Assembly (NCBI GenBank): GCA_035048815.1
Contig: JAUCBN010000025.1
Location: 7,526,501 to 7,590,500, forward strand
Direction: 5' to 3'
From: Abelmoschus esculentus
Taxonomy: Eukaryota; Streptophyta; Magnoliopsida; Malvales; Malvaceae
Length of the DNA: 64,000 nt
The notes under the pieces are model-generated. The model worked only from the letters and a program-made list of their open reading frames with translations. It did no database searches and had not been told where the DNA came from. Positions 33,778 to 45,186 of the stretch are shown one piece after another. Numbering within the stretch: position 1 is the stretch's first letter; the number at the start of each line of letters is the position of its first letter. The position numbers were made by a program, and so were the translations under genes.

Positions 33778-35556
33778 AACTATTATGTTGGAACTGTTAG
33801 GGTCTTGGAAACACCCAGGCAGTTCTTGCTTTACAACGTGTTGTTTCAAAGCATGATGTCGATTTGTTAAACAGACATAATATGGACCGTGTTAGGATTA
33901 AATTAGGAATGCATGGTTGCATAGCCTTTGAATCCAACCCTTCTTGTATAGGGCTTGTTATTATTTGGAATAATAAAACCTCCATTAATTTGCTTTGTTA
34001 CTCAGATCGCCATATTGATGTTATTATTTCTTTTGGGCAAACACAATTCCATTTCACCGGTTTACATGGTTTCGTTGAAATTGCGAACAAATATAAAACT
34101 TGGCAACTAATTGATTCGTTACAATCTGCATCTTCCCTTTCGTGGCTTTTAGGAGGAGACTTTAACGAAATCCTATATGATAATGAAAAACAAGGCGGTA
34201 TTCGTCGTGCACGATCAAATCTGGACCAGATCTAGACGTAATATGGAAAATATTATGGAAAGAATTGATCGCTTTCTTGGTAATTCTGCGTGGTTCAACG
34301 TTTTCCTAACTTCCAAGCTACATCTTTCTTCCAAGCACGATCTGACCATTATCCTATCTTACTGGACACTAATCCATCTCAGGCTTTTCGATCAAAACAC
34401 TCTAAAAATCTATTTTAGTATGAAAATTGTAGGGCTGATAACCCGAAAGTATCATTACGAATCCAAGAGATATGGTCTAACCATTCTCGCTCGACACTTG
34501 GAAAGTTTAATGACATAAGACAATTTCTAGCTTCATGGCAAATGAAAAAATGTATCAAATCCAATGAGCGTATCACTCATCTTAACCATTTCATTAACAT
34601 GTGTCTCAAACGACATCATTCTGCTGCGGACATCCAAAATTTTATATCTGCTAAAAGTGAGCTTGATAGCTTGCTAAACGCGAAAGAAATTTACTGGGTT
34701 ATTCAACGAGCTCGGACACAATGGCTAGAACACGGTGATAAAAACACTTCCTTTTCCACACCAAAGCAAATTGTCGATGGCGAAAGAACCATATTCCTGG
34801 GTTATTCAACAACCAGAGTGTATGGAAAACAAACACAAAAGACATCTCAACTACTTCTATTGACTACTTTCGAAACCTCTTTTCAACCTCCTCCCCTCCT
34901 ATTGCGTCTTCCATTTTGGAAAACATTCCTACTATTGTAACTGAATCAATGAATAATGACCTTATTAAGGACTTCATAGACACTGAAGTTACCATTTCTT
35001 TTCACGTTATCGACCCACGGAAGACCCTAGGCGTTGATGGTTTCCCAAGTGGCTTATTTAGAAAGAATTGGGAGATCCTCGGCTGGGATTTTATAAACCG
35101 CTACCTTGGACTCTTACAGGGGTCGGTTAATATGGAAGAGGTTAATCGTACCATCATTGTTCTTATTCCCAAAATTAGCGACCCGACTACAATGTGACAT
35201 CTTAGGCCTATTAGCCTTTGCATAGTTATATACAAGACAGTTGTGAAAGTCCTTGTTAACCGCTTGAAGTCTATTATACCACTTTGCATAAGTGGTAATC
35301 AGTCTGCTTTTGTTCAAGGGTGAAACATTATTGACAATATTCACATTGCCCATGAGCTTATCCATACCTTGAATACCTATGAGACCTTTCTCACCAACGG
35401 TGCTAGCTTAAAGTTTGACATGGAGAAAGCCTCCGACTGTGTTGAATGACCTTTCCTAGAACAAATTATGCTAAGGTTAGGTTTCAACACCCAATGGGTT
35501 TCGCTTATTATGAGATGTGTATCTTCAGTGTCCTTTCAAGTACGTGTCAACGATTC
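33774..35556 (+). pseudogene. LINE copy L3, ORF2 5' part: endonuclease and reverse transcriptase, broken and cut off
   Basis: ATG 33774, with the shared in-frame TAG at 33798-33800. The endonuclease (LNRHNMDRV to GGDFNEILYDNEKQ) lacks a short piece after FLFLCE (near 33866) and about 80 bases near 34215. WLEHGDKNTSF and the RT fingers (VNRTIIVLIPK, then stop at 35195) are readable. Several stops follow (near 35322 and 35448). It ends at VNDS where the 3' LTR of element C begins. No resumption of this copy was found in the window. Confidence 0.88.
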
Positions 35557-36164
35557 TGATATGGTGCAGAATCGGCGTGGTGAATGAAATATTGGTGGTT
35601 GGTTGAAGATGAAGAAGGTCTGATGGTGTAGTGATGGTTGTTGTGTCCTAGGAACCCTCTTGAACGCAATTGATCAAGCAAACTCCATGATAGGCTCTAA
35701 ACCACCCTCCTAGATGCATTTACCTAGGCAAGCAAGAGTGTGAAGAAAGAATCACCAGCAATCTATAGAGAAGATTGTGTTGAAACACTTCCAAAATTCA
35801 CAAGTAAACAATATTTGCAAAAATATACTCAATACAATTTATTCTCCAAAAGAAATATTCAAGTTGTTCTATCTTACAAGATAATAGGCTACCTCCTTTT
35901 ATAGCCTAAAGGAGCCCGCAAAATCCCTAAGAAATAACTATTTAATCCCTAAAAATCATCACATTGATAGTTTAAAAAGAAATGAATCCCCCAAAATCAT
36001 CATATGCTAATTAAAAGGAATCCTATGGAATAAATTAAAATACTAATAATTATAGTCAAAGCTTTATAATCTAACTTTAAATTATTTTATTTTAATATCT
36101 AATTCATCCAAAAGCTTTATATTTTAGCATTTGGGTTGAATTTTACAAAATTTTGTAATAATCC

Positions 36165-38975
36165 TGATATGTGTCGATCTTTTTGATGATGCTGAACGAC
36201 AAACTTTGATTGTAGGACCTAGGAAGGAAGCAAGTCTCTCGCAAGAAGTGGCTGCAAAAATGAAGAATTAAGGATAATGGATGAAAGGAATAGGTGAAAT
36301 GAATGAAGGGAATAGTTTAGGGACTGATTTGGAAGCGGAAGGATATGTGGTGTTGACAAGGGTGAATGGACTATCCTTTTCGATCCAGCTTGCACAGTCT
36401 TCAGTAATTGGGACATATATCGAGATCCCAATATCGTATTGATGCAATTCAACATGCGCTGAAAAGATAAGAGATAGGGGAATAACTTTCATGAAGACAC
36501 CGAAAACAAGTTCTGCTAGTATCCTGCTCGAAAATGGAAAACAAGTGGACCATCATGAATCTGTCCAATGAAAAGTGATGCCTCTTTGTTTTGGCATGAA
36601 ATTCATATTTCCCTCAAAGGAGTGGCGCCCAAACATGTTTCCCTCCATGGTTGATCGGTTGTGTCTCTTGGGGAGGGAATATGTCCTTCCATGGTTGAGT
36701 TGAAGGTTGTAGGGTGAGTTGAGATGAGTTGAGAGTGAGCTGACTTGAGCTGAGCTAGCTAGCTAACTTAGCTAGCTCAAATCTTGCTTCCAATTTGAGC
36801 TTTCTGGACCTGACTTTAGCTGGTTGAGCCAGGGCTTTAAGTTAGTGAGCTCCTATACATAGTTCCTTTAAGTTCTGGTATGTGCCGATCTTGTTGATCA
36901 TGCTGAAAGGCAAACTTTGATTGTAAGACCTAGGAAGGAAGCAAGTCTCTCGAAAGAAGTGGCTGCAAAAATGAAGAATTAAGGATAATGGATGCAAGGA
37001 ATAGGTAAAATGAATGAAGGGAATAGTTTAGGGACTGATTTGGAAGCGAAAGGATGTGTAGTGTTGATAAGGGTAAATAGATGTTTAGGACGTTTTATGA
37101 CGATGATAAAGGATGGGAATGGTGAATAGAATAAGATGATATGAAAGGATAGTGATATGGTGAAATGGAAATAGTATCTTAAAGATACTCAGGGAAGAAA
37201 CTAGGTTATAGAAAAACCTAATCCTGAACCTTATATTGATCTTTAAGGGGTGGTGATAAATAGACTTTGACCCTTTTTGTATATTAAACTAAAAGAACCC
37301 GAAGTATCAAGATGGATAGAAAGGGTTTGCCGCCACAAGTACAAAAGTACTTGATAAGTCGATAAAGTTCTAAGAAGAACTAAACGAGAGAAAAATGTCA
37401 CAAGTAATTTTATATAATCTGAATGGTGTGTTTACAAAATGAAATTCAAGTCCTATTTATAGTTTTCTAAGGGGTTTGGTCGAAATGACCTCTAACTATT
37501 CGGATAACCATTCATTTGAATGTTGTCTCCCTCCAAATCTATTAGAAGAGTTGTAACTTTTCGGTCCAGCCTGCAAAGTCTTCAGTTATTGGGCTATATC
37601 TCGAGCTACTGATATTGGATTGATGCAATTAAACATGCGTTGGAAAGATAAGAGATAGGGGAACAACATTCATGAAGACACCGAAACCCAATTATGCTTT
37701 TATCCTGATCGAAAATGGCAAACAAGTGGACCATCATGAATCTGTCCAATGAAAAGTGATGCCTCTTTGTTTTGGCGTGAAATTCATATTTCCCTCCAAG
37801 AAGTGGCACCCAAACATGTTTCCCTCCATGGATGATCGGTTGTGTCCCTTGGGAGGGAATATGTCCTTCCATGGTTGAGTTGAAGGTTGTAGGGTGAGCT
37901 AAGATGAGCTGATTGAGCTGAGAGTGAGCTGACTTGAGCTGAGCTAGATAGTTGACTTAGTTAGCTCAAATCTTGCTTCCAATTTGAGCTTTCTAGACCT
38001 GACTTTAGCTGGTTGAGCTAGGCCTTTAAGTTTGTGAGCTCCTCTACATATATCCTTTAAGTTCACAAGTTGAAATAGTCCTCCATTAGAGCTCCTGGCA
38101 TTCCTTTGTGTTTTAGTCATTCTTGAGCTACTACGAGCTGCCATAATCCTTTCTAAGAAGAGTTGAGCTACCCTTGATGTTTTTAAGCTTCCTCGGACTA
38201 TTATCTTTACTTAAAATAGCTGAAACAATAAGTAAACAATGTGTAAGCTGAAACAAATTGAAATAAGCTAAAATGAGTTAGAAATAATATAGTTTAGCTA
38301 ATATTAAGAATAAGCTGACCTAGAATAATTATAAAGATGTAGTTATGCAATCACGAAGCTTTAGTTAAATAGCAAAAGCATGCTTGTCAAATTATAGAAT
38401 GCATAAATTAGATAATAGAAGATAAAGTAAGGTAGAACTCCCTTAGAACCAGTCTTGAAGATTTTCAATGATGTGATCAAACCATAGAGAAAATAGGTGT
38501 TGATTAGGATTGTATCAGTTCACAAGTTGAAATAGTCCTCCATTTGAGCTCCTTTGCATTCCTTTGCGTTTTAGTCATTCTCGAGTTGCTACGAGCTTCC
38601 ATAATCCTTTCCAAGCAGAGTTGAGCTACCCTTGATGTTTTTAAGCTTCCTCGGACTATTATCTTTACTTAAAATAGCTGAAACAAATAAGTAAACAATG
38701 TGTAAGCTGAAACGAATTGAAATAAGCTAAAATGAGGTAGAAATAATATAGTTTAGCTAATATTAAGAATAAGCTGACCTAGAATAATTATAAAGATGTA
38801 GTTATGCAATCACGAAGCATCACTTAAATAGGAAAAGCGTACTTGTCAAATTATAGAATACATAAATTAGATAATAGAAGATAAAGTAAGGTAGAACCCC
38901 TTAGAACCAGTCTTGAAGATTTTCAATGATGTGATCAAACCATAGTGAAAATAGACACCAATTAGGATCATATCA
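36165..38975 (-). mobile_element. Solo LTR family A (copy A3), nested in LTR C
   Basis: Left start TGATATGTGTCG, right end GATCATATCA. The C LTR continues across it (AATAATCC before, TCCCGTATCC after; the empty site in the other C copy is AATAATCCCGTATC). Without nested A4 it is about 1.17 kb, so some 450 bp are deleted (jump near 36370). The duplication appears to be AATCC but the right copy is not clean. Confidence 0.85.
36876..38517 (-). mobile_element. Solo LTR family A (copy A4), nested in copy A3
   Basis: 1642 bp, TGGTATGTGCCG to GGATTGTATCA. The host A3 reads TTTAAGTTC before and GTTCACAAG after, giving a GTTC or AGTTC duplication. Fourth layer: satellite, LINE L3, LTR C, A3, A4. Hairpin 1 is intact near 37335-37352. 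Confidence 0.87.
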
Positions 38976-39229
38976 TCCCGTATCCAGTTTTTTGCATGCG
39001 TAGTCTTCAGTAAAACGAACATATCTTGAGCTCCCGATATCCAATTGATGCGTTACAAAATGCGCTGAAAACTTAACTGAATGATGGTCAATTTATTAGA
39101 ACACTCTGCCCAGAAATTCCCGGATCCCATCGGAAAAGTCGTCACAAGTTGGCTGACTTTCCAGACTTTTCAGTATGATTCAGCTTTTTGCCCGCTGTGT
39201 ATTGCTTTAGTCCTCTCATGCATGTATCA

Positions 39230-39549
39230 TTCCCTCACTCCTCAAAAAGATTCATCCTCGAATCTAAACTGGTGATTGGAGGAAATTCATCAAGGTACCG
39301 TGGAAGACAAGTCGTCTTAAAGAATCCTTGTGTTATGTTTCTTTTTCCAATGTGATTTACAAGTGATTCTCATTTGCAGCGTCATCATCGTTTTGGTCAA
39401 AAGACAAATCATTCTCATTTTTGGGCTCTTTACCCTTTTCTAACTCACTTTCCATATCCCCTCACAAAAAGTCTGAATTTCATCAAAATACATTTGTTTG
39501 GGAGAACTAACTTTTTTAAAGTGCACAACTAGGTCTAGCAAATAACTTT
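39230..39549 (-). pseudogene. Element C pol tail remnant and polypurine tract
   Basis: Read on the minus strand, scattered codons lead to DSRMNLFEE, a TGA, then GND across the PPT (about 39262-39230, GAGGAGTGAGGGAA). This is the same terminal signature as element E. The rest has many stops and nothing identifiable. Confidence 0.6.
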
Positions 39550-40308
39550 TTATTTCAGCACATTTTGCAGGTTTTCTTTGTTTGGTTGTTTACTATCATC
39601 TTGGACTAGGGATGATTGTTCTTCTTTTAGCTTTGTTTTACTAGAGTCTAATATGATATTAGCAAGGCTTTGAAAAGTTGAAACTTGAGATGTACCTTTA
39701 TCAAATGAAGAGTATTCCTTCCAATGAGCCTTAGACTTCTGTAATTGATGTTCAAATCGGATTGCTTCTTCGACAACATCCATAAGAGTATCATATGGCT
39801 GGAATTCATTGTTGGCAATCTTCGTATTTAGCCCGAAATAGAATTGTTCTATTGTGTCATCTTCTTCCTCAAAGATATATGCACGGTTCATAAGCTCTAG
39901 CATGGTGTTGTAATATTTCTCCACAGACATACTACCATGTTTCAACTATTGAAGCTTTCCCTTGTTGTCACTATAATATCTTTGTGGAATATATTGATTC
40001 CTCATAATCCGCTTCAATTCTCTCCACGAATCAATTTGTCGTTTATGGTGAAATCTTCTATCTTCCACTAATCTATTCCACCAACTTGCAGCATGGTTAG
40101 TGAATGCACTGATAGTCAATAAACATTTTATTGTATTAGAATATTTATAAAGCTTGTCCTCAATCTTGTTCTCCCAATAACAATAAGTATTTGGATCAGA
40201 AGTTCCTTTGAATGAAGGAATGTTGGACTTTGACATAATCAATGAAGGCTTATTTTGGTAATTAGATCCCAAAATCTCACGAGGCTTGTCTCCAAAAGTA
40301 TGAAACAT
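39550..40308 (-). pseudogene. Element C gag (one stop)
   Basis: Starts at ATG 40308 (MFHTFGDKPREILG). A capsid-type gypsy gag follows (IPSFKGTSDPNTYCYWENKIEDKL, ASWWNRLVEDRR, IPQRYYSDNKGKLQ), an in-frame stop near 39947, then VEKYYNTMLELMNRA and EEAIRFEHQLQK. It ends at 39550 before any zinc knuckle. No protease or polymerase follows. Apart from the one stop the frame is long and open, so gag may have been maintained until recently. Confidence 0.85.
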
Positions 40309-40373
40309 CTTGGAAAATTGAACAAGAAAAAAGAAAAAAACTCAACTCAAGGAATCGAATTGAATGGTGTTAG

Positions 40374-40831
40374 TGATGTGGTGCGGAATCGGCGTGGTTA
40401 ATGAAATGGTGGTGTTTGGTTGAAGATGAAGAAGGTTTTATGGTGTAGTGATGGTTGTTGTGTCCTAGGAAACCTCTTGATCACGATTGATCAAGCAAAC
40501 TCTATGATAGGCTCTAACTCACCCTCCTAGATGCAATTACCGAGGCAAGCGAGAGTGTGAAGAAAGAATCACCAGCAATCTATAGAGAAGATTGTGTTGA
40601 AACACTTCTAAAATTCACAAGCAAACAATACTTGCAAAAATATACTCAATATCATTTATTCTCCAAAAGAAAGATTCAAGTTGTTCTATCTTATAAAAGA
40701 ATAGGCTACCTCCTTTTATAGCCTAAAGGAACCAGCAAAATCCCTAAGAAATAGCTATTTAATCCCTAAAAATCATCACATTGATAGTTTAATAGAAATG
40801 AATCCCCTAAAATCATCATATGCTAATTAAA
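40374..40831 (-). repeat. 5' LTR of element C, truncated
   Basis: Starts TGATGTGGTGCGG. Only 458 of ~860 bases remain before an abrupt switch to Tekay-like integrase at AAAAG (40829-40833), a microhomology junction. Hairpin modules at 40476-40495 (an 8-bp stem) and 40526-40545. Confidence 0.88.
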
Positions 40832-41880
40832 AGTGGGAGAGAGTGACTATGGATTTTGTGACGGGGTTACCATTGACGCCGTCCAAAAAGGATTCTATAT
40901 GGGTGATTGTTGATAGGTTTACGAAGTGTGCACATTTTCTTGTCGTGCATACGACGTATTTTATGGATAAGTTAGCTGGGTTGTATGTTTCTGAGGTGGT
41001 GAAGTTGCATGGTGTACCTACGTCGATCATATCGGATAGAGATCCGCGTTTTACTTCTAAGTTTGGGAGGGGTTTGCAAGTTGCTTTGGGTACGAGGCTT
41101 AGCTTTAGTACAGCTTATCATCCACAGACGGATGGTTAGTCTGAACGTGTTATCCAGACCTTGGAGGATATGTTGAGATGTTGCATCATTGAGTTTCAAG
41201 GTTCTTGGGAGAAGCAATTACCTTTGGTGGAGTTTGCTTATAATAATAGTTATCAGGCAAGTATACAGATGGCACCGTTTGAGGCTTTATATGGGCGTAG
41301 GTGTCGTACACCTTTGTGTTGGAAGGAAGTTGGACAGAAGTATGTTTCTTTACCTCAAGTGTTGAAAGATACGGATGAGAAAGTTAAACTTATTTGTGCT
41401 AAGCTCAAGGAGGCTTCAGATAGACAGAAGTCTTATGCCAATTTGAAGAGTAGAGAGATAGAGTATGATGTCGGGGACAAAGTGTTTCTAAAAGTTTCGC
41501 CATGGAAGAAAGTGATGAGGTTTGGACGTAAGGGTAAGTTGAGTCCTCGTTTCATTGGGTCGTATGAGGTATTGGAGCGTGTTGGTCCTATTGCTTATCG
41601 GTTGAGGTTGTCGGAAGAGTTGAGTAGGATGCATGATGTTTTTCATGTATCGATGCTTCGTAGGTATAGATCAGATCCCTCTCATGTTGTTCCGGTTGAG
41701 GAGATTGAGTTAAGAGCGGATATGAGTTATAAAGAAGAACCGGTGAAGATCTTAGATGTGGATACAAAGGTTCTTCGAGGGAAGACCATAGATTTGGTTA
41801 AAGTGCTGTGGAGACACTGAGGTGTTGAAGAGGCAACTTGGGAGACAAGGAAAAGTATGGAGGATCAGTTTCCTCACTTG
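40829..41880 (+). pseudogene. Tekay/Del-like chromovirus integrase with chromodomain, 5'-truncated
   Basis: It begins inside the integrase core (WERVTMDFVTGLP, VIVDRFTKCAHF, IISDRDPRFTS, STAYHPQTDG). A TAG at 41138-41140 replaces the usual Q of DGQSE. The second frame (41161-41820) has the remaining core (LPLVEFAYNNSYQ), the basic and GPY/F-type module (KLSPRFIGSYEVLERVGPIAY) and MHDVFHVSMLRRY. A chromodomain follows (EEPVKILD, VKVLWRH, stop at 41818, EEATWE). Gene order and chromodomain fit the Tekay (Del) lineage. All upstream gag-pol is missing. Confidence 0.92.
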
Positions 41881-41919
41881 TTTGCTTCAAGTAAGAATTT
41901 CGAGGACGAAATTTTCTAA

Positions 41920-41932
41920 AGAGGGGGAGAGT
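41920..41932 (+). promoter_or_regulatory. Polypurine tract of the Tekay-like element
   Basis: AAGAGGGGGAGAG-type purine run immediately before the LTR start TGTAACATCCCGG. Confidence 0.85.
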
Positions 41933-43536
41933 TGTAACATCCCGGTTTTGGGGTTAGTAGTTTGAGTGTTAGTTGGGGAAATTCGATTTGGGTCGAATCG
42001 GATTCCAAGGGTTCGTTATTCCGAGAAAAATTAAAATAATAATATTTTAATCGGATACGTAATAATTTTGTGAAATGGTTCTAAGAATATTAAAAAGGTG
42101 TTTTAAAGTTAAAGGAATATTATTTGAACTTTAATTTGGTTTTTAATTGGGCTTAATTTTGTGCTAGTGACTAAATTGTAATTTTGGAAAAGTTTCGGGG
42201 ATTTAATTAGTAATTTTCGGCAATAAGGATTTTTAGTGACTAAATTGGAAAGTAAGCCATACTTAGAATCCTTAGAGGGCCATAAACCCAATTTATTTTT
42301 AATTAATGATTTATCCACCAAAATTGTTTTTTTAAATTGTTTTATTTTAGATGACAACTTTATTTTCTTTTGTAACTTCTCATTTTCCCATCTTTTCTCT
42401 CAAGATTTTCTCTCATTTTCTCTCCATCTTCTTCTCCAAATTTCTTCAATTACTTGCTGATTTCTTCATCATTTTCTACAAGATTTATTTCATTTTACTC
42501 ATCATTTTATTTTGTGTTTTTAATTCAAGATCTATGAGTTTTATAATGGTTTTTGTGAAATCTTTTGAGATCTAAATTGATGCTGGATTTAGTTTGATTT
42601 AATTATGATATTAGGTCAATTAAATGATTGATTGAGTCTTGAAATGAGTTAACAACAAATTAATCCAGGAATAATGCAATCGGTGGTGTTTTAAGGTGGT
42701 TTTAGGTTGTTTTAGGGGCTGTTTTAGGTGTTCTTGTGTTGCTGGAGGTATAAGGATGGTTTGGAAGTGTTTTTGGTTCATAATTGAGGTGGATTAGATG
42801 TTAGATTCATTAGGTTTTGGGCTGATGTTGTTTCGGATGCGTTTCGGCTAGGTTTCGGTCTTTTCGGCTAGGTTTTTGATGGTTTTGTGAAGGTGTAATG
42901 TGGCTGCTGTTTTAAGCATGTTGTGATGTGAATATGCTCTGTTTTTAGTGTTGTAGAGGTAGTGCAAGAAGGTGCATAAGTGGCTGGTGCGTTGGCGTTG
43001 CCGTCGAAGCATCGGCGAGGGTTCGTTTCGTTTGTCAGTGAATGGTTTTGGGTTTAAAGTGAATCGCATTGGTTCAGTTCTGTTTTGGGGACTATGGAAT
43101 AGTGTGAAAACTTTCCATAGTTCAAGAGTAAGTGTTTTAAATGATGTTGATGCATTACCTCGAGTTTCGGCTATTTTCTGTAGCGACATATATGTGAACA
43201 ATGATTCAATATGATTTTGGAATTGCATATATTTGATTTTGAAATGATGCATGCATGTGTTAATTGCTGAAAATGCATGGTTTATTAAGGCATTCATGGC
43301 TTATGTAAGCATGAAAAAGAATTTGGAATATGATGAGGTTATTTGCCCTATGTTGATAAAGCCGTTGAGCATGATTTTAGTTCACATGATGAACACTTAA
43401 TGAGTGCATTATGAGCAGCAAGTTAACATGCATGATTAGAATTGATATTGGCTTAGTGACACTAACCTTAGATTCAAATACAAATGACATGTCATTAGGA
43501 TTGAGTGCACTATAAAAATAATGAGGATAATGATGA

Positions 43537-43735
43537 TGCCTACACGTAAATAAGGGTGACTTTGTGTCCAATCGTGCGTGTAGAGCTTGCCTATATGTAA
43601 ACAAGGGTGACTTTGTGTCCGACCGTGCATATAGTTGACCCATGCATAAACAAGGGAGACTTTGTGTCTGACCGTGCGTAGTGGGGGTAACATGTATACA
43701 AGGGTGACTATGTATCCGACCGATGCATGTTGAGA
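43537..43735 (+). repeat. Minisatellite, ~4 units of ~50 bp, in the Tekay LTR
   Basis: AAGGGTGACTTTGTGTCC or close variants recur at about 43552, 43602, 43652 and 43700. Each is followed by a GACCGTGCRT-type spacer. Confidence 0.85.
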
Positions 43736-44438
43736 CCAAGTGTCTCCAATTATGGAAAAAGGAATCCGTGTATTCGGTGAACTAAAAGTTCATATTAAGT
43801 GATCACTAGAAAGCCAATATGCATATATGAAAAGGAATGATATATTTGTGCATGATACATGAAATGATTTGACATTGTTGATAAGCATGATTTGGTTTTA
43901 CATATTTCAAATAAACATGAAGAATGCAAGTATGACTTTATAAATGATTTTGAACTTGTTTAGAGCTTCCTCACTAAGCATGTTGTGCTTAAGCTCTCTC
44001 TTTTCATACTTGCAGAAAAATAGTGATATTCGAGGCTACGTTCGGAGCAAGGGAACCAAGGGGAAGGTTATCTCAATTTTTGGTATGTTTTGGCAAATAA
44101 CTTGGGGCTTGGCAATGTGTAAATCAAACCCGTGTGAAGTGTGTGATCTCTGCTTTGGTTAATGTTGTAATAAGACCTATAATGTTTTGGATTGTTAATT
44201 GATGGACTATGGTGTTGTTTGGATTGTTGAAGCATGTACATGCATGAACATTTTTGATTTTAAATCATATTTTAGGAAGCATGCCTATATATTGTTAAGA
44301 TCTTTGATGTGATAAATGTGTGCTTTAAATTGTTCTTTATGCTTAGGAAATTACGCATACAATTAAGGGTGATTAATGGTTATGTTTGAATGGGTGGAAT
44401 TAACTTAGAATGTCCTAACTTGTTGAATTGCACAGGGT

Positions 44439-44616
44439 GTATCGATACCTCTGGTAAGGGTATCAATACCCAAGGCTTAATTTGGGGTGGTTCGAATCAT
44501 GGTTCGATGCAATTACCCCACTGGACGCGGGGGTATCGATACCAATAGCCTTCGAAGTGCAATAAGACTAGTCCCACGATAGGGTATCGATACCGAGACT
44601 TAGGGTATCGATACCC
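44439..44616. repeat. Cluster of five palindromes GGTATCGATACC
   Basis: Copies at 44439-44448 (core GTATCGATAC), 44458-44471 (one mismatch), 44532-44543, 44583-44594 and 44603-44616. They are perfect or nearly perfect inverted repeats inside the LTR. Confidence 0.85.
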
Positions 44617-45186
44617 CTGACCCAAAAATGACATTTTAAGTGTAGAAAATTACGTTTAGGGTTGGATGTCTATCCACGATCGAATATAGATGCAATGAAT
44701 AATAATGAGAGTTGTAATATCACCAAGATGCATGATGTTACCTTGAATTCGTATTGGTAAATTAATCTTAGTTTTAGTCCCTATGATATTATGAGCTTTA
44801 CAATTAGGTCCCTATTTTACGAAGCATGAAATTGACGATGCTATAATGGTCCGATTGATCTGAACTTTGTTATGAGTATGCTATGCATGTCTAATTGAAC
44901 TATGGTAGGTCGAATTACCGGTTTATTGTTGGAATTAAGAATTATTTGCTTTTTGGTCCTTATGTACTGATATGCGAATTGAATGATCAATTGTGAATCG
45001 AATGTTCCCATTTTCGTTACGCATGACCTCGACACACATAGAAACTAAATTATGCATCTAGTTAAGAAAAAAAACATATCGGTTTTCAGGGTTGTTTATC
45101 GAATTGGACCTTAACAGGTTTGGTTCGATATTCCCCGTGTAACCCGTTAGTGTCGGTTTTGTCCAGGCCAGGCTAAGGGGGTTACA

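Larger units (their letters stand above)
35557..39229 (-). repeat. 3' LTR of element C, carrying nested A3 and A4 copies
   Basis: LTR pieces 35557-36164 and 38976-39229 total about 862 bp, matching the solo C LTR (51495-52354, 860 bp). It ends CATGCATGTATCA. Minus-strand TATAAAAGG lies at 35903-35895. Hairpin modules at 35659-35678 (CTTGA/TCAAG) and 35709-35728 (CCTAG/CTAGG). Confidence 0.9.
35557..40831 (-). mobile_element. Ty3/gypsy element C, gag-only derivative, inserted in LINE L3 and truncated
   Basis: Order in element sense: 5' LTR (40831-40374, cut short), gag (40308-39550), short tail, PPT, 3' LTR (39229-35557 including nested A copies). RT, RNase H and integrase are absent, and only ~1.14 kb of internal sequence remains. 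The pol tail DSRMNLFEE-stop-GND beside the PPT is kept, showing an internal deletion of an autonomous ancestor. LTR hairpins and flanking sequence resemble element E, which could have supplied enzymes. The PBS is not recognisable. Confidence 0.85.
41933..45186 (+). mobile_element. 3' LTR of Tekay-like element, 3.25 kb
   Basis: It runs from TGTAACATCCC to GGGGGTTACA, with inverted termini TGTAAC/GTTACA, then resumes LINE L4 sequence (CAACGTGTTG). The long size fits Tekay/Del LTRs. It contains a ~50 bp tandem repeat (43537-43735) and five palindromes related to GGTATCGATACC (44439-44616). No gene is supported within it; short frames near 42236, 42848 and 43377 look like chance. Confidence 0.9.

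Noticed and set aside
43537..43735. CRISPR-like spacing in the Tekay LTR
   Set aside because: Only four diverged units with similar spacers; it is a minisatellite.
42236..43739. Several 70-150 codon frames within the Tekay LTR
   Set aside because: Overlapping on both strands, inside an LTR and partly made of minisatellite; likely chance.
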